A stretch of DNA of 42,269 nucleotides from Bacteroidota bacterium (lineage in GTDB: Bacteria > Bacteroidota > Rhodothermia > Rhodothermales > Bin80), in the NCBI GenBank assembly GCA_026708685.1, contig JAPOUL010000045.1, positions 1-42,269 on the forward strand. The letters are read 5' to 3'. This document shows positions 25,596-34,028 of the stretch, piece after piece; the first letter of the stretch is position 1; each line of letters begins with the position of its first letter. Made by a program: the position numbers and the translations under genes. The notes under the pieces were generated by a model. The model was not told where the DNA came from. It did no database searches and saw only the letters and a program-made list of their open reading frames with translations.

Positions 25596-28019
25596 ATGTA
25601 TGAAATTCTACCCTTATGGCCTGCTCTGGCATTAGGTCTCTTAAGTGCCTTGTTGCTAGCTTATGTTGGAGCACGCTTCTGGTTTTGGGGAACTGTTTTT
25701 TTCTGGATCAGCTTTGCGGCAGGGGCACCCATCTGGAGCCTGATTGGGATCATTTTGGTAACCCTTATTTTTGGGATTCCTTTGGTTCGCAGGCAGGTAT
25801 TTTCACGTATTGTGATGGTTACGATTGATCGGATGGGAGTGCTCCCTACGATTTCGGATACCGAGAAGGTGGCTCTTGAAGCGGGTAAGGTTTGGGTAGA
25901 GGGGGAGCTATTCTCTGGAAAACCAGACTGGCATCGGATTCGTACGGCACCTTATCCAGAATTAACTCACAAGGAACAGGAGTTCTTGGATGGCCCCGTT
26001 CAGGAGTTATGTGATTTAGTGGACGACTGGAAAGTATGGACCGATCGTCAGTTTACCGATGAGACATGGGAATTCATCAAACAATCTAGATTGTTTGGGA
26101 TGATCATTCCAAAGCAGTACGGGGGACTTGAGTTTTCTGCGATGGCCAATAGTGCAGTCGTGATGAAGTTGCAGTCTCACTGCGGACCTCTGGCAACGAC
26201 GGTCATGGTGCCTAATTCACTTGGACCAGCAGAACTCTTGATCCATTATGGAACGCAAGCACAACGTGAAAAATATCTAAATAAACTTGCTACGGGTACA
26301 TTTTTGCCTGCCTTTGCACTGACAGAATCAAGGGCTGGCAGTGATGCAGGGGCAATACAAGCGGATGGAGTCTTGTTTAAGGATGACTCAGGCAACATTA
26401 AAATTCGCCTCAACTGGGAAAAGAGATACATCACACTCTCCCAAATAGCCGACTTGCTTGGTCTTGCTTTCAAGCTCCGGGATCCCCAGAACCTTCTTGG
26501 CAAGGGTGAGCATCTTGGAATTACATGTGCACTGATTCCATCCGACACACCAGGAATTCAACGGGGGCAGCGGCATGATCCATTGGGAGTTCCCTTTGTT
26601 AATGCCCCTTTTGAAGGGCAGGATGTAGTCGTTCCGCTTGATGCGATCATTGGAGGCGAACAGGGGGCAGGAGGGGGCTGGAAAATGTTGATGGAATGTC
26701 TGGGAGCAGGGCGAGGAATTTCACTGCCAGCAACCTCTGTAGGATCTTCAAAGGCTGTTTTTCGCGCGGCATCTGCACATGCTGCAATTCGCCGCCAGTT
26801 TGGACTTCCGATTGGAAAGTTTGAGGGAATTGAAGAACCACTTGCCCGGATCGGAGGATTCGTTTATCTGATGGATGCGGCACGCGTATACACGCTTGGT
26901 GCGATTGATAGTGGTGAGGTTCCAGCTGTTGTTACAGCCATCTTAAAATATAACTTGACGGAGTTATCCAGAAAGGTCGTCAATGATGGTATGGACATCA
27001 TGGGTGGCAATGCCATCTCCATGGGTCCAAGAAATCTAATCGCCCATCAGTATATCAGTAACCCGATCGGCATTACGGTAGAGGGAGCAAATATCTTAAC
27101 GCGAACCCTGATGGTCTTTGGTCAGGGGGCGTTACGATGTCATCCTTGGGCCTACAAGGAAATTGTAGCATTAGAACAAAAAGATGTCACACAATTTGAT
27201 CGTGCTTTTACGGGCCACATCAGCCATGCCATGCGATGTGCCGCACGATGTCTGCTCCTAGGAATCACCCGAGGACATCTTGCCATGGTGGTTGGACCAA
27301 AACCACTGCGTAAATATATCCGACGGATCAACTGGATCTCAGCATCCTTTGCATTCTTGACCGAGGTGGCAATGCTTTCATTGGGAGGGGCCCTGAAGAA
27401 AAAAGAAAAAATTACGGGGCGATTTGCGGATATTTTCTCATGGATGTTTTTAGCCTCAGCCACGCTTCGAAGATATGAAGCCGAGGGCCTGCCAGTGGAA
27501 GACTTGCCCTATTTTCGGTGGTCCATGGAGTATGCTCTCAGTGAAATTCAAAAAGGCTTTGAGGGACTCTTGGCGAATATGAAGATTCCAGGATTCACAT
27601 GGCTTGTTCGCGGTCCTGCATTGCTATGGCATAGGCTGAACAGTTATGGACGAGGCCCTTCCGATCGGTTGGGGCATCAGATTGCCAAGTTGATGCAAAC
27701 TCCCGGCGTGCACCGCAGTCGTATTGCATCAAGTGTCTACATCAGCACTGATCTATCTGTGGGAATCAGTCGCTTGGAGCATGCACTTTCGATGGTGGCA
27801 TTGTCTCGTCCCATTGAGGCTAAAGTATCCAAGGCACTGCGCTCTAAACAGCTGGACAGAAAGCCAAAGGATACCCGATTTGAGAGAGCTCATGAAGCAG
27901 GAATCATTTCCAAAAATGAGCTGGTTCAAATTCAAGAAACGGCGAAATTCTCTTGGGATGCAATTCAAGTTGACGACTTTGATGAAGATGCCTACCTGCG
28001 ACATCATCTTTCTGCATAG
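25596..28019 (+). CDS. fadE: Acyl-CoA dehydrogenase, large FadE type
   Basis: The 807-residue FAD flavoenzyme performs the first step of beta-oxidation. It resembles the large E. coli FadE (814 residues) over its whole length: two hydrophobic spans in residues 1-65, then GKPDWHRIRTAPYPELTHKE, QYGGLEFSA, FALTESRAGSDAGAI (substrate/flavin segment), ITCALIPSDTPG, IRRQFGLPIGKFEGIEEPLARI, TVEGANILTRTLMVFGQGA, and the FadE-specific C-terminal domain ending in VDDFDEDAYLRHH. It is probably anchored to the inner membrane through the N-terminal spans and passes electrons to an electron-transfer flavoprotein not encoded here. It is the third step-enzyme of the fadN-fadA-fadE unit. Confidence 0.95.
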   Translation: MYEILPLWPALALGLLSALLLAYVGARFWFWGTVFFWISFAAGAPIWSLIGIILVTLIFGIPLVRRQVFSRIVMVTIDRMGVLPTISDTEKVALEAGKVWVEGELFSGKPDWHRIRTAPYPELTHKEQEFLDGPVQELCDLVDDWKVWTDRQFTDETWEFIKQSRLFGMIIPKQYGGLEFSAMANSAVVMKLQSHCGPLATTVMVPNSLGPAELLIHYGTQAQREKYLNKLATGTFLPAFALTESRAGSDAGAIQADGVLFKDDSGNIKIRLNWEKRYITLSQIADLLGLAFKLRDPQNLLGKGEHLGITCALIPSDTPGIQRGQRHDPLGVPFVNAPFEGQDVVVPLDAIIGGEQGAGGGWKMLMECLGAGRGISLPATSVGSSKAVFRAASAHAAIRRQFGLPIGKFEGIEEPLARIGGFVYLMDAARVYTLGAIDSGEVPAVVTAILKYNLTELSRKVVNDGMDIMGGNAISMGPRNLIAHQYISNPIGITVEGANILTRTLMVFGQGALRCHPWAYKEIVALEQKDVTQFDRAFTGHISHAMRCAARCLLLGITRGHLAMVVGPKPLRKYIRRINWISASFAFLTEVAMLSLGGALKKKEKITGRFADIFSWMFLASATLRRYEAEGLPVEDLPYFRWSMEYALSEIQKGFEGLLANMKIPGFTWLVRGPALLWHRLNSYGRGPSDRLGHQIAKLMQTPGVHRSRIASSVYISTDLSVGISRLEHALSMVALSRPIEAKVSKALRSKQLDRKPKDTRFERAHEAGIISKNELVQIQETAKFSWDAIQVDDFDEDAYLRHHLSA

Positions 28020-28030
28020 ACCTATTTCTA

Positions 28031-28486
28031 ATGATAGTAACCCTATTGATTATTCTTCATGTAATTACCGCTTCTGCCTGGTTCGGACTCAGTCTACGAT
28101 TGGGCAATCAGGCTAAATTTGCAGCAACTGGGCAACCCGCAGTTGCCATGGATGGATCTCGTACGATGGCATTGATGGGGATCATGCTAATCGCTACCTT
28201 CATCTTCTCAATGACCCTTCTAGTAGTAGGTGGTGGGTATCCAGGGCTCATCCAGTATCATATTGCATCAGCGTTGATCGTTGTTCTATTGGCATTACAG
28301 TTTATGGGTTTACGTCCATCATGGAGTAAATTGAGCAACGCAGTGAACTCTGGCCCTCTAGGTGATGATGCCTCGGATGACGTTTCCTCGCGTCTATCCC
28401 GAAAAATTTCTATGTTTGCTGGAATTGGACATCTGATCTGGCTCATTTTACTGGTTCTCATGTTCTGGAACAGACTCTCTATATAG
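28031..28486 (+). CDS. Small integral membrane protein, unknown function
   Basis: The 151-residue protein has four likely spans (about 2-22, 45-67, 77-93 and 129-148) with a polar loop of about 35 residues (DDASDDVSSRLSRK) before the last. The first span contains HVITASAWFGLSL, a histidine-in-helix pattern seen in several small quinone- or haem-linked membrane proteins, but I cannot assign a family. Its ATG is 11 bases after fadE, so it is probably co-transcribed. A role linked to electron transfer from FadE is possible but speculative. Confidence 0.65.
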   Translation: MIVTLLIILHVITASAWFGLSLRLGNQAKFAATGQPAVAMDGSRTMALMGIMLIATFIFSMTLLVVGGGYPGLIQYHIASALIVVLLALQFMGLRPSWSKLSNAVNSGPLGDDASDDVSSRLSRKISMFAGIGHLIWLILLVLMFWNRLSI

Positions 28487-28553
28487 ACATATAAGGCTGT
28501 TCTTGGATAGTATTTTTAATTTTCACTTTATAGTGATCCCTTAATTTAGACGG

Positions 28554-28748
28554 ATGGCTACTGAGCGTATGAACGAAAACTGGCGGCAAGTGTGCAGTCA
28601 GATTGAATCCATTTGGAATGAAGCTACATTTCACGAGAAGGAGATGAAGAAGGCGCGTGGCAACATGCGCAAGATGGTTCAGCTCATTCATGACAAGACG
28701 GGGGAACCTAAATCTGAAATCTTTCAGAAGATCAGCGCGATCATCTGA
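28554..28748 (+). CDS. Small helical protein, possibly CsbD-like
   Basis: The 64-residue protein is charged and predicted helical. NENWRQVCSQIESIWNEAT, the later KKARGNMRKMVQLIHDKTGE and the final IFQKIS follow the pattern of CsbD-family general-stress proteins (NW-x-Q near the start, a middle tryptophan, a central charged helix, a Gly turn and a last short helix). Identity is low and I hold the family call lightly. Its stop is two bases before the GTG of the next gene, which supports it being a real, co-translated gene. Confidence 0.5.
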   Translation: MATERMNENWRQVCSQIESIWNEATFHEKEMKKARGNMRKMVQLIHDKTGEPKSEIFQKISAII

Positions 28749-28750
28749 TT

Positions 28751-30784
28751 GTGACGCAGAGGGCATCCGCTGGTTCGCCTCAATCTGCGATGGTTATTGT
28801 CTGCTTCTTTTTATTTTGGCAAGTTGCTCCGACTGGACTTGACTCTGCGTTACGGGCCGTAGAGGCCCATGAGTATGGAGATGCAGTAGATATTCTTGAT
28901 GGAATTCTACTGTCGGACAGCACGGATGTGACTGCACGTTACCTTCGTGCTATTGCACTACGTGAACAGGGACGCAATCCAACGCTCTTAAATCGGATCC
29001 AGCGCTTCCTGTCTCGTAGCGAACGGGACTTTGAATTCATCCTTACACAGGATTCATCGTTCCAAGATATTCTGCTTCAGTATGGCATTCTGAAGCGGTA
29101 TCGTAATGATCTGCAAAGGGCAATTAAACTGGGTGAAGCCCAGTTGAACTATCGTCCCGACCTTGATCACACCCTGCCGACTCTTTTATCCTTCTATTGG
29201 CGATATATCGTGACGCATGATTCTGAGGAAGCGAGGCAATGGCTACGAGGCCAATCGGGTGTTTTAGCACCACTATTTTTGGGCCGGACGTATGAGCGGC
29301 AGGGAATGTTCAGTGCTGCGGAACAGATCTACAACACCAGCGACGATCTTCCTACTACGATCACCCTTCTTGCTAGGGCAAGATTGGAATTTGCAAGGGT
29401 GCAGTGGGAGGCTGGTACTCGTGCCGTTGAAGAAGCCATATCCAGTCTGGATTCAAGGGTCGCTGCCCTTGTACTTTTTGAGGACATCAAAATGATCGCC
29501 CGCCCGACGGAGGTGGCGATGTTTGAAGAGATTTATGATCCTGCGGAATATCAGGACTATTTTAATGTTTTCTGGAACCGCCGCAATCCAATGCCAGCTG
29601 CACCCTACAATGCAAGAATGGTGGAGCATTACCGACGGTTACGCATTGCTGAACAGGATTATTTATTCAACGGATTTCGATCGTGGTTTCGCAGTGAATT
29701 TACGTCCCTTGAATCCTATTTTCCTCCAACCTATCTGCTCAGCTCGGATTATACCGATAGGGGGATCATTTTTCTTCGCCATGGAGAGCCTGATGACTAT
29801 ACGATGGGTGAATCCAACTCATGGTTGTACCATGATTCACTGATGGTTTTTCACTTTGCTCCCACTTGCATAGCACAAATCTGTGGGATCACGGATCATT
29901 TTGTCCCATCACCCAGAGGGCCTACCTTTGCGTCTTCGATTGTTGGTTTGGATGAGTTGGATGCCGAGCGAATCAGTGCCAAGTACTTGATGGATGGATT
30001 GAGTACGGATCGTCATCAATGGCCGACAGACACAAGGTCATGGAGTGTTCCGTATGTACTGGGGGCATTTCGTGGGATGGAGGGACAGACCTTAGTGGAA
30101 ATGTATTATCAAATCCCAATACATGAATCAAGATCCTCTTCTGAATCAGATTCTATCCATGTTGAAGCTGGTTTTGCAGTGCATTCAATGGATTGGAAGG
30201 GTATACATTACATACGTGAGCATCATGTATACACATTGGGAGCACCATTAAGGGTAAATCGATTCCAAGTAGATTTACCCTCAGAGGAGTTTCATGTTGC
30301 TTTCCACGCCCGTGAAGTAGATGATGTCCATGTACACGCCTCACGTTTTACCTATACGGTGTCAGAGTTTACGGAAATAGGATTGCAGATGAGTGACATC
30401 CTATTGGCCGATAGTCTTGATGCACTTCCAGATGCAAGTGCAAGAGAGGATTTGATTCTGTATGTGAATCCATCGGGTGAATTTTCACAACCTGCCGTTC
30501 CCTTGATTTATTATGAGATCTATAATTTGAGCAAAGCCCCAGATGGACAAACGCGGTACGAGGTTTCATACTCCCTGATTCCCGACGAAAGTGCCCAGCA
30601 AGGTGCTATTACGTTACAAACGAGTGAACAAAGAGGTATAGATGACTCTCCAATCGTTTATCTTTCCATGGACATGGGAGAGGCCAACTTTGGAAGCTAT
30701 ACCCTAGATGTTCATATAGATGATCTTATTACGGGTACTGCAGTTTCGTCCACGAGAGAAGTCACTCTTAGCAGGAAAGAATGA
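28751..30784 (+). CDS. GWxTD-domain exported protein with N-terminal TPR-like region
   Basis: The 677-residue protein starts at a GTG. A hydrophobic segment near residues 13-30 looks like a signal peptide. Residues about 32-250 form a helical region with TPR-like spacing (AVEAHEYGDAVDILDGILL, RYLRAIALREQGR). A GWxTD domain follows (about 260-430), with the segment SDYTDRGIIFLRHGEPDDY at 332-350. Canonical members read GWxTDRGxxyIxxGxPD; here Gly-Trp is replaced and only the TDRG...HGEPDD part remains. The C-terminal 240 residues look beta-rich. GWxTD proteins are typical of FCB-group and Acidobacteria genomes; their role is unknown, probably in the periplasm or outer envelope. Confidence 0.8.
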   Translation: MTQRASAGSPQSAMVIVCFFLFWQVAPTGLDSALRAVEAHEYGDAVDILDGILLSDSTDVTARYLRAIALREQGRNPTLLNRIQRFLSRSERDFEFILTQDSSFQDILLQYGILKRYRNDLQRAIKLGEAQLNYRPDLDHTLPTLLSFYWRYIVTHDSEEARQWLRGQSGVLAPLFLGRTYERQGMFSAAEQIYNTSDDLPTTITLLARARLEFARVQWEAGTRAVEEAISSLDSRVAALVLFEDIKMIARPTEVAMFEEIYDPAEYQDYFNVFWNRRNPMPAAPYNARMVEHYRRLRIAEQDYLFNGFRSWFRSEFTSLESYFPPTYLLSSDYTDRGIIFLRHGEPDDYTMGESNSWLYHDSLMVFHFAPTCIAQICGITDHFVPSPRGPTFASSIVGLDELDAERISAKYLMDGLSTDRHQWPTDTRSWSVPYVLGAFRGMEGQTLVEMYYQIPIHESRSSSESDSIHVEAGFAVHSMDWKGIHYIREHHVYTLGAPLRVNRFQVDLPSEEFHVAFHAREVDDVHVHASRFTYTVSEFTEIGLQMSDILLADSLDALPDASAREDLILYVNPSGEFSQPAVPLIYYEIYNLSKAPDGQTRYEVSYSLIPDESAQQGAITLQTSEQRGIDDSPIVYLSMDMGEANFGSYTLDVHIDDLITGTAVSSTREVTLSRKE

Positions 30785-30954
30785 CTATAGATGCCCAATA
30801 AATGATTAGGTGAGCATAATCTGATTAGATGAATCAATTGTGGGAGTAAGTAGTTGAAAAATCGCTTGAATTTTATTGTTACGTGTTCGCCATTTAAATT
30901 ATTTTCACAATAGGCATTGATCACTTATTCAATGTTCTTTGCACCGAATACTCT

Positions 30955-32145
30955 ATGAAAAATTTATATTCACTACCTGTATACCTGTCTTTAATATGGC
31001 ATGCTAAATCCGATAGGGCATATCAGATTGCACAACAGATTCAGAGACATTTTTCCGATTTCCAATTTCGTAACTTCACAGGAGGAGACGGAATTGAAGT
31101 GATCTATAATTCTATAGCCAATTTTGATGTATCTGTTAGAATTCCATTGAATATAGAATCTGGTCATCCAAGCATTACCGTCGTTATGATTGATCAATTC
31201 TTCACGCGTGATGATCAATGGTTTGAGTTTTTTCAAGATTTGCAGCATCAGTCAGCTATATCGGAATATGATCCAAATTTTATTCCCGTAGTCATGAATT
31301 CAGATGTCTTTGAACGTTTTCGTATTGATATGCAAGCACTGAGATGGGATAAATGGGATTTGGAAGATGAACCACGAGAGAAACGTCTCATTAGAGAGCT
31401 TACTTACTCTCTCGCATTAGTGCTCCGAAATCATTTGCAAAGACGAAAACCTTCCACGAATGAACCGACTCATCAAAGTGTGGAATTAGAAAAATTTCAA
31501 GTTTTTCTAAGTCACACCAAACAAGGTGAGCATGGAGAAGTGATTGCCAAAAACATCCGACGTTGGCTTCAGGACAACAGTAGGTTATCTAGTTTTTTGG
31601 ATATATACGACATCAGTGCTGGTGAACTTTTTCCAGATGTAATTGATAGAAACATTGAAAGATCAGTTTTTCTGGCAATCCGTACAGATTATTATTCTTC
31701 AAGTGAATGGTGTCGCCGGGAAGTAATTGAAGCAAAACGAAAGGGGGTGCCATTTATAGTGATTGATTGCGTTTCTTCTGACGTTGAAAGATCTTTTCCT
31801 TATCTTGGTAATGTTCCAGTTGTTCGTATGGATTCTGAAGATCAGGGGTATCTTCCGCAAGTTGCTGGAAGACTGTTTAATGAAATTCTTAAGGATTTAT
31901 TGTGGCGATGTAGGATAGAGTCACTACCACTAACCCCAAGTAATGTATTCTTCCTCTCTCGCCCTCCAGAGTTGATCTCAATCATATTTTTGGATTCAAT
32001 GAGTCCTGCAGATGTCATAGTCTACCCCGATCCTCCTCTTGGAAGTGAGGAGATTAATCTTTTAACAGAGAGTTGGAAGAATCTTCATGTTCAGACTATT
32101 TCTCAATGGTTGGCCCGCAATTCAACACAAGTTTTCATTAATTAA
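30955..32145 (+). CDS. TIR-domain protein with extra N- and C-terminal regions, probable NADase effector
   Basis: The 396-residue protein has a clear TIR domain at about 181-320: VFLSHTKQGEHGE (first strand), SFLDIYDISAGE (BB-loop region), then YSSSEWCRREV, whose Glu256 lies where catalytic TIR glutamates sit (four after Trp), and KGVPFIVIDC. Residues 1-160 have an alternating strand/helix pattern (YLSLIWHAKSDRAYQIAQQI, TVVMIDQFFTRDD) that may be a second, degenerate TIR-like domain. Residues about 330-396 (VIVYPDPPLGSEEINLL) form a separate C-terminal module. TIR domains of this kind hydrolyse or cyclise NAD+. It overlaps the SLOG gene by one base. Lower GC than flanking genes suggests transfer. 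Role in antiphage defence is inferred from the cassette. Confidence 0.85.
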   Translation: MKNLYSLPVYLSLIWHAKSDRAYQIAQQIQRHFSDFQFRNFTGGDGIEVIYNSIANFDVSVRIPLNIESGHPSITVVMIDQFFTRDDQWFEFFQDLQHQSAISEYDPNFIPVVMNSDVFERFRIDMQALRWDKWDLEDEPREKRLIRELTYSLALVLRNHLQRRKPSTNEPTHQSVELEKFQVFLSHTKQGEHGEVIAKNIRRWLQDNSRLSSFLDIYDISAGELFPDVIDRNIERSVFLAIRTDYYSSSEWCRREVIEAKRKGVPFIVIDCVSSDVERSFPYLGNVPVVRMDSEDQGYLPQVAGRLFNEILKDLLWRCRIESLPLTPSNVFFLSRPPELISIIFLDSMSPADVIVYPDPPLGSEEINLLTESWKNLHVQTISQWLARNSTQVFIN

Positions 32146-32951
32146 TGACAATTGCCATCTCTACTTCGGATAGCCCAGACATGGCGTTTCTGGGATTTGG
32201 CGAGGGACATTTGAAAGATGCTATGTCTGCTCTTGCCATTCAACTTCTCGCTGCTAATACGAATCTTACCTATGGTGGAGATCTACGAGTCCATGGGTTT
32301 TCGCAAATTCTTTTTCAGCTTGTTCTCAAATATACTCCGCAAGCCGATTATCGGCATACTGTCAGAGTCACGAACCATTTAGCATGGCCGGTTCATATTG
32401 GAATGCCATTTGACCGAATTGATGCACTATCTCGAGAATTAAAAGGGGCTGCCCAACTTATACTTCTTGAGCGTGACGGAACTCCAATGTCCATGGAGAA
32501 ACGTAGAAATACCCCCATGTGCATTCCTAACGAGGAGGACTGGTCATCAGGACTTACTGCTATGCGGGAGTTTCAAACATCTTTTTCCAATGCACGAGTT
32601 CTTCTTGGGGGGCAGGTTTCAAATTACAAGGGACGCATGCCAGGAGTCGCAGAAGAAGCCTATGTATCGCTCAGTGCAAAGCAGCCTTTATTTCTCATCG
32701 GAGGCTTCGGTGGCTGTACGCGAGATGTTGCAGAAGTTCTTGGACTCGTAGAGCCATGGAAGAGATCTCGAAAAGACTGGGATGGACGTAAAGAATTTAC
32801 CCAATGGAGTGGACTGGACTTAAATAATGGTCTAACTTTAGAGGAGAATAAACTTCTTGCAAACAGTACTTTTCTAGGACAGAGTGTCGTATTGGTACTA
32901 CGGGGAGTCTATAATTTGCTCCATGAGCATCATGGGGAACTTATCAATTAA
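32145..32951 (+). CDS. Stand-alone SLOG-fold protein (TIR-associated type), probable nucleotide-ligand sensor
   Basis: The 268-residue protein shows the glycine-rich Rossmann-like pattern of SLOG (SMF/DprA-LOG) proteins: LTYGGDLR at about 41-48, LGGQVSNYKGRMPGVAEEA at about 154-171, and FLIGGFGGCTRDVAEVLG at about 183-200. SLOG domains bind nucleotide-derived ligands such as ADP-ribose derivatives; in ThsA of Thoeris one senses the TIR product. Comparative work has described a TIR- and PNP-associated SLOG family (TPALS), and this protein seems closest to it; I could not run a profile search. Its ATG overlaps the TIR stop (TAATG) and the ThsB-like gene follows 10 bases later. It may be the sensor or regulator of the cassette. 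Confidence 0.75.
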   Translation: MTIAISTSDSPDMAFLGFGEGHLKDAMSALAIQLLAANTNLTYGGDLRVHGFSQILFQLVLKYTPQADYRHTVRVTNHLAWPVHIGMPFDRIDALSRELKGAAQLILLERDGTPMSMEKRRNTPMCIPNEEDWSSGLTAMREFQTSFSNARVLLGGQVSNYKGRMPGVAEEAYVSLSAKQPLFLIGGFGGCTRDVAEVLGLVEPWKRSRKDWDGRKEFTQWSGLDLNNGLTLEENKLLANSTFLGQSVVLVLRGVYNLLHEHHGELIN

Positions 32952-32961
32952 ATTGTGAATA

Positions 32962-33594
32962 ATGCACAAGGTATTTATTAGCTATCATCATGACCAAGAT
33001 CAACACTACAAAAACTATCTTGTTAATATTGCACACGTTTTCCGCCTATTCATTGACAGATCCGTGAATACTGGCGATATTAATGGATCTCTTTCAGACG
33101 AACGAATTCGCCAAATCATCAGAGATGAGTATTTACGAGATTCTACGGTTACTATAGTTCTGGTTGGACAGCAAACCAAGCATAGAAAACATGTTGATTG
33201 GGAAATATATTCCAGTATGTTTGATGGAGCAAAAAATAAAAAATCTGGAATCTTGGTGATCAATCTTCCAGGGACATCAGAACTTGGATTTGTTACAAGT
33301 TCTGAAGAGAAAATAGTCGTTTATCCAGATATTCATCCAGATTCGTGTGTGTCAGTAAATTCCCGTACGGACTATGAACAACGATACCCACATATGCCTG
33401 CAAGGATCATTGATAATCTTCTAAAGCCCGAAGCAAAAATATCGGTTGTTCCTTGGAATCGGATTATTACTCTGCCTCATTACTTAACATACCTTATTGA
33501 TGCGGCATTCAAACATCGCAGGTCATCTCAATATGACCTGTCTCGTCCACTTCGGCGCAGGAATAGCAATTGGCATAATCAGATTCTCAGATAA
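32962..33594 (+). CDS. ThsB-like TIR protein (DUF1863-type), probable signal-making subunit
   Basis: The 210-residue protein starts KVFISYHHDQDQHYKN and contains LRDSTVTIVLVGQQTKHRKH followed by VDWEI. These match the ThsB-type TIR-like family, in which the segment TSVTCVLIGSQT...YEI of Bacillus ThsB is the counterpart. Glu81 of VDWE is the likely catalytic residue. ThsB proteins recognise phage infection and convert NAD+ to a cyclic or linear ADP-ribose signal that activates a SLOG- or macro-domain effector. The C-terminal 30 residues are basic (HRRSSQYDLSRPLRRR). It is the last gene of the cassette; tatA follows after 115 bases with its own promoter. Confidence 0.85.
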   Translation: MHKVFISYHHDQDQHYKNYLVNIAHVFRLFIDRSVNTGDINGSLSDERIRQIIRDEYLRDSTVTIVLVGQQTKHRKHVDWEIYSSMFDGAKNKKSGILVINLPGTSELGFVTSSEEKIVVYPDIHPDSCVSVNSRTDYEQRYPHMPARIIDNLLKPEAKISVVPWNRIITLPHYLTYLIDAAFKHRRSSQYDLSRPLRRRNSNWHNQILR

Positions 33595-33654
33595 GACACA
33601 TTTTTCAATAAAACGATATCTTCACGGATCCTTGATGGGAACATGATCACAAAG

Positions 33655-33686
33655 TTTGTGTAATTACTGATAATCACCTATTTTTC
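33655..33686 (+). promoter_or_regulatory. Bacteroidota-type promoter of tatA
   Basis: TTTG at 33655-33658 and TATTTTTC at 33679-33686 are separated by 20 bases. This fits the -33 TTTG / -7 TAnnTTTG arrangement with one mismatch in the last base. The expected start of transcription is about 15-20 bases before the tatA ATG. It separates the tatA transcript from the upstream defence cassette. Confidence 0.45.
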
Positions 33687-33709
33687 ATTGAATTAATTGA
33701 GATTATACC

Positions 33710-33994
33710 ATGTTTGGAATCTTTGGAGGTCTTGGACCTATGGAAATTGCGATCATTTTACTTATTGTATTGTTGCTGTTTGGTGCTAAGCGTATCCCTG
33801 AGGTGGCTCGTGGGCTTGGTAAAGGTATTCGGGAGTTTAAATCTGCCACGAGCGAGATTAGCCGCGAACTTACCGTAGAAGATCGCCCCCAAGCGTATCG
33901 TCCACCACCACAGCAGAATACCCAGAGTTATACTCCCCCCTCCCAAGGGCAGGAGCCTTCGCAGACAGCTAATCCTTCTGAGCCTACCAAGTAG
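33710..33994 (+). CDS. tatA: Sec-independent protein translocase subunit TatA
   Basis: The 94-residue protein has the TatA/E plan: an N-terminal membrane helix (about 11-27, [20 protein letters not shown]), a Phe-Gly hinge ([16 protein letters not shown]), an amphipathic helix ([13 protein letters not shown]), and a disordered, proline- and glutamine-rich tail. It forms the protein-conducting part of the twin-arginine translocon. tatC and tatB are not in the window. It precedes gatA by about 35 bases. Confidence 0.93.
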   Translation: MFGIFGGLGPMEIAIILLIVLLLFGAKRIPEVARGLGKGIREFKSATSEISRELTVEDRPQAYRPPPQQNTQSYTPPSQGQEPSQTANPSEPTK

Positions 33995-34028
33995 GATTCT
34001 TCGCTCTTGGCCTGTCAGTGAGTCGCAT

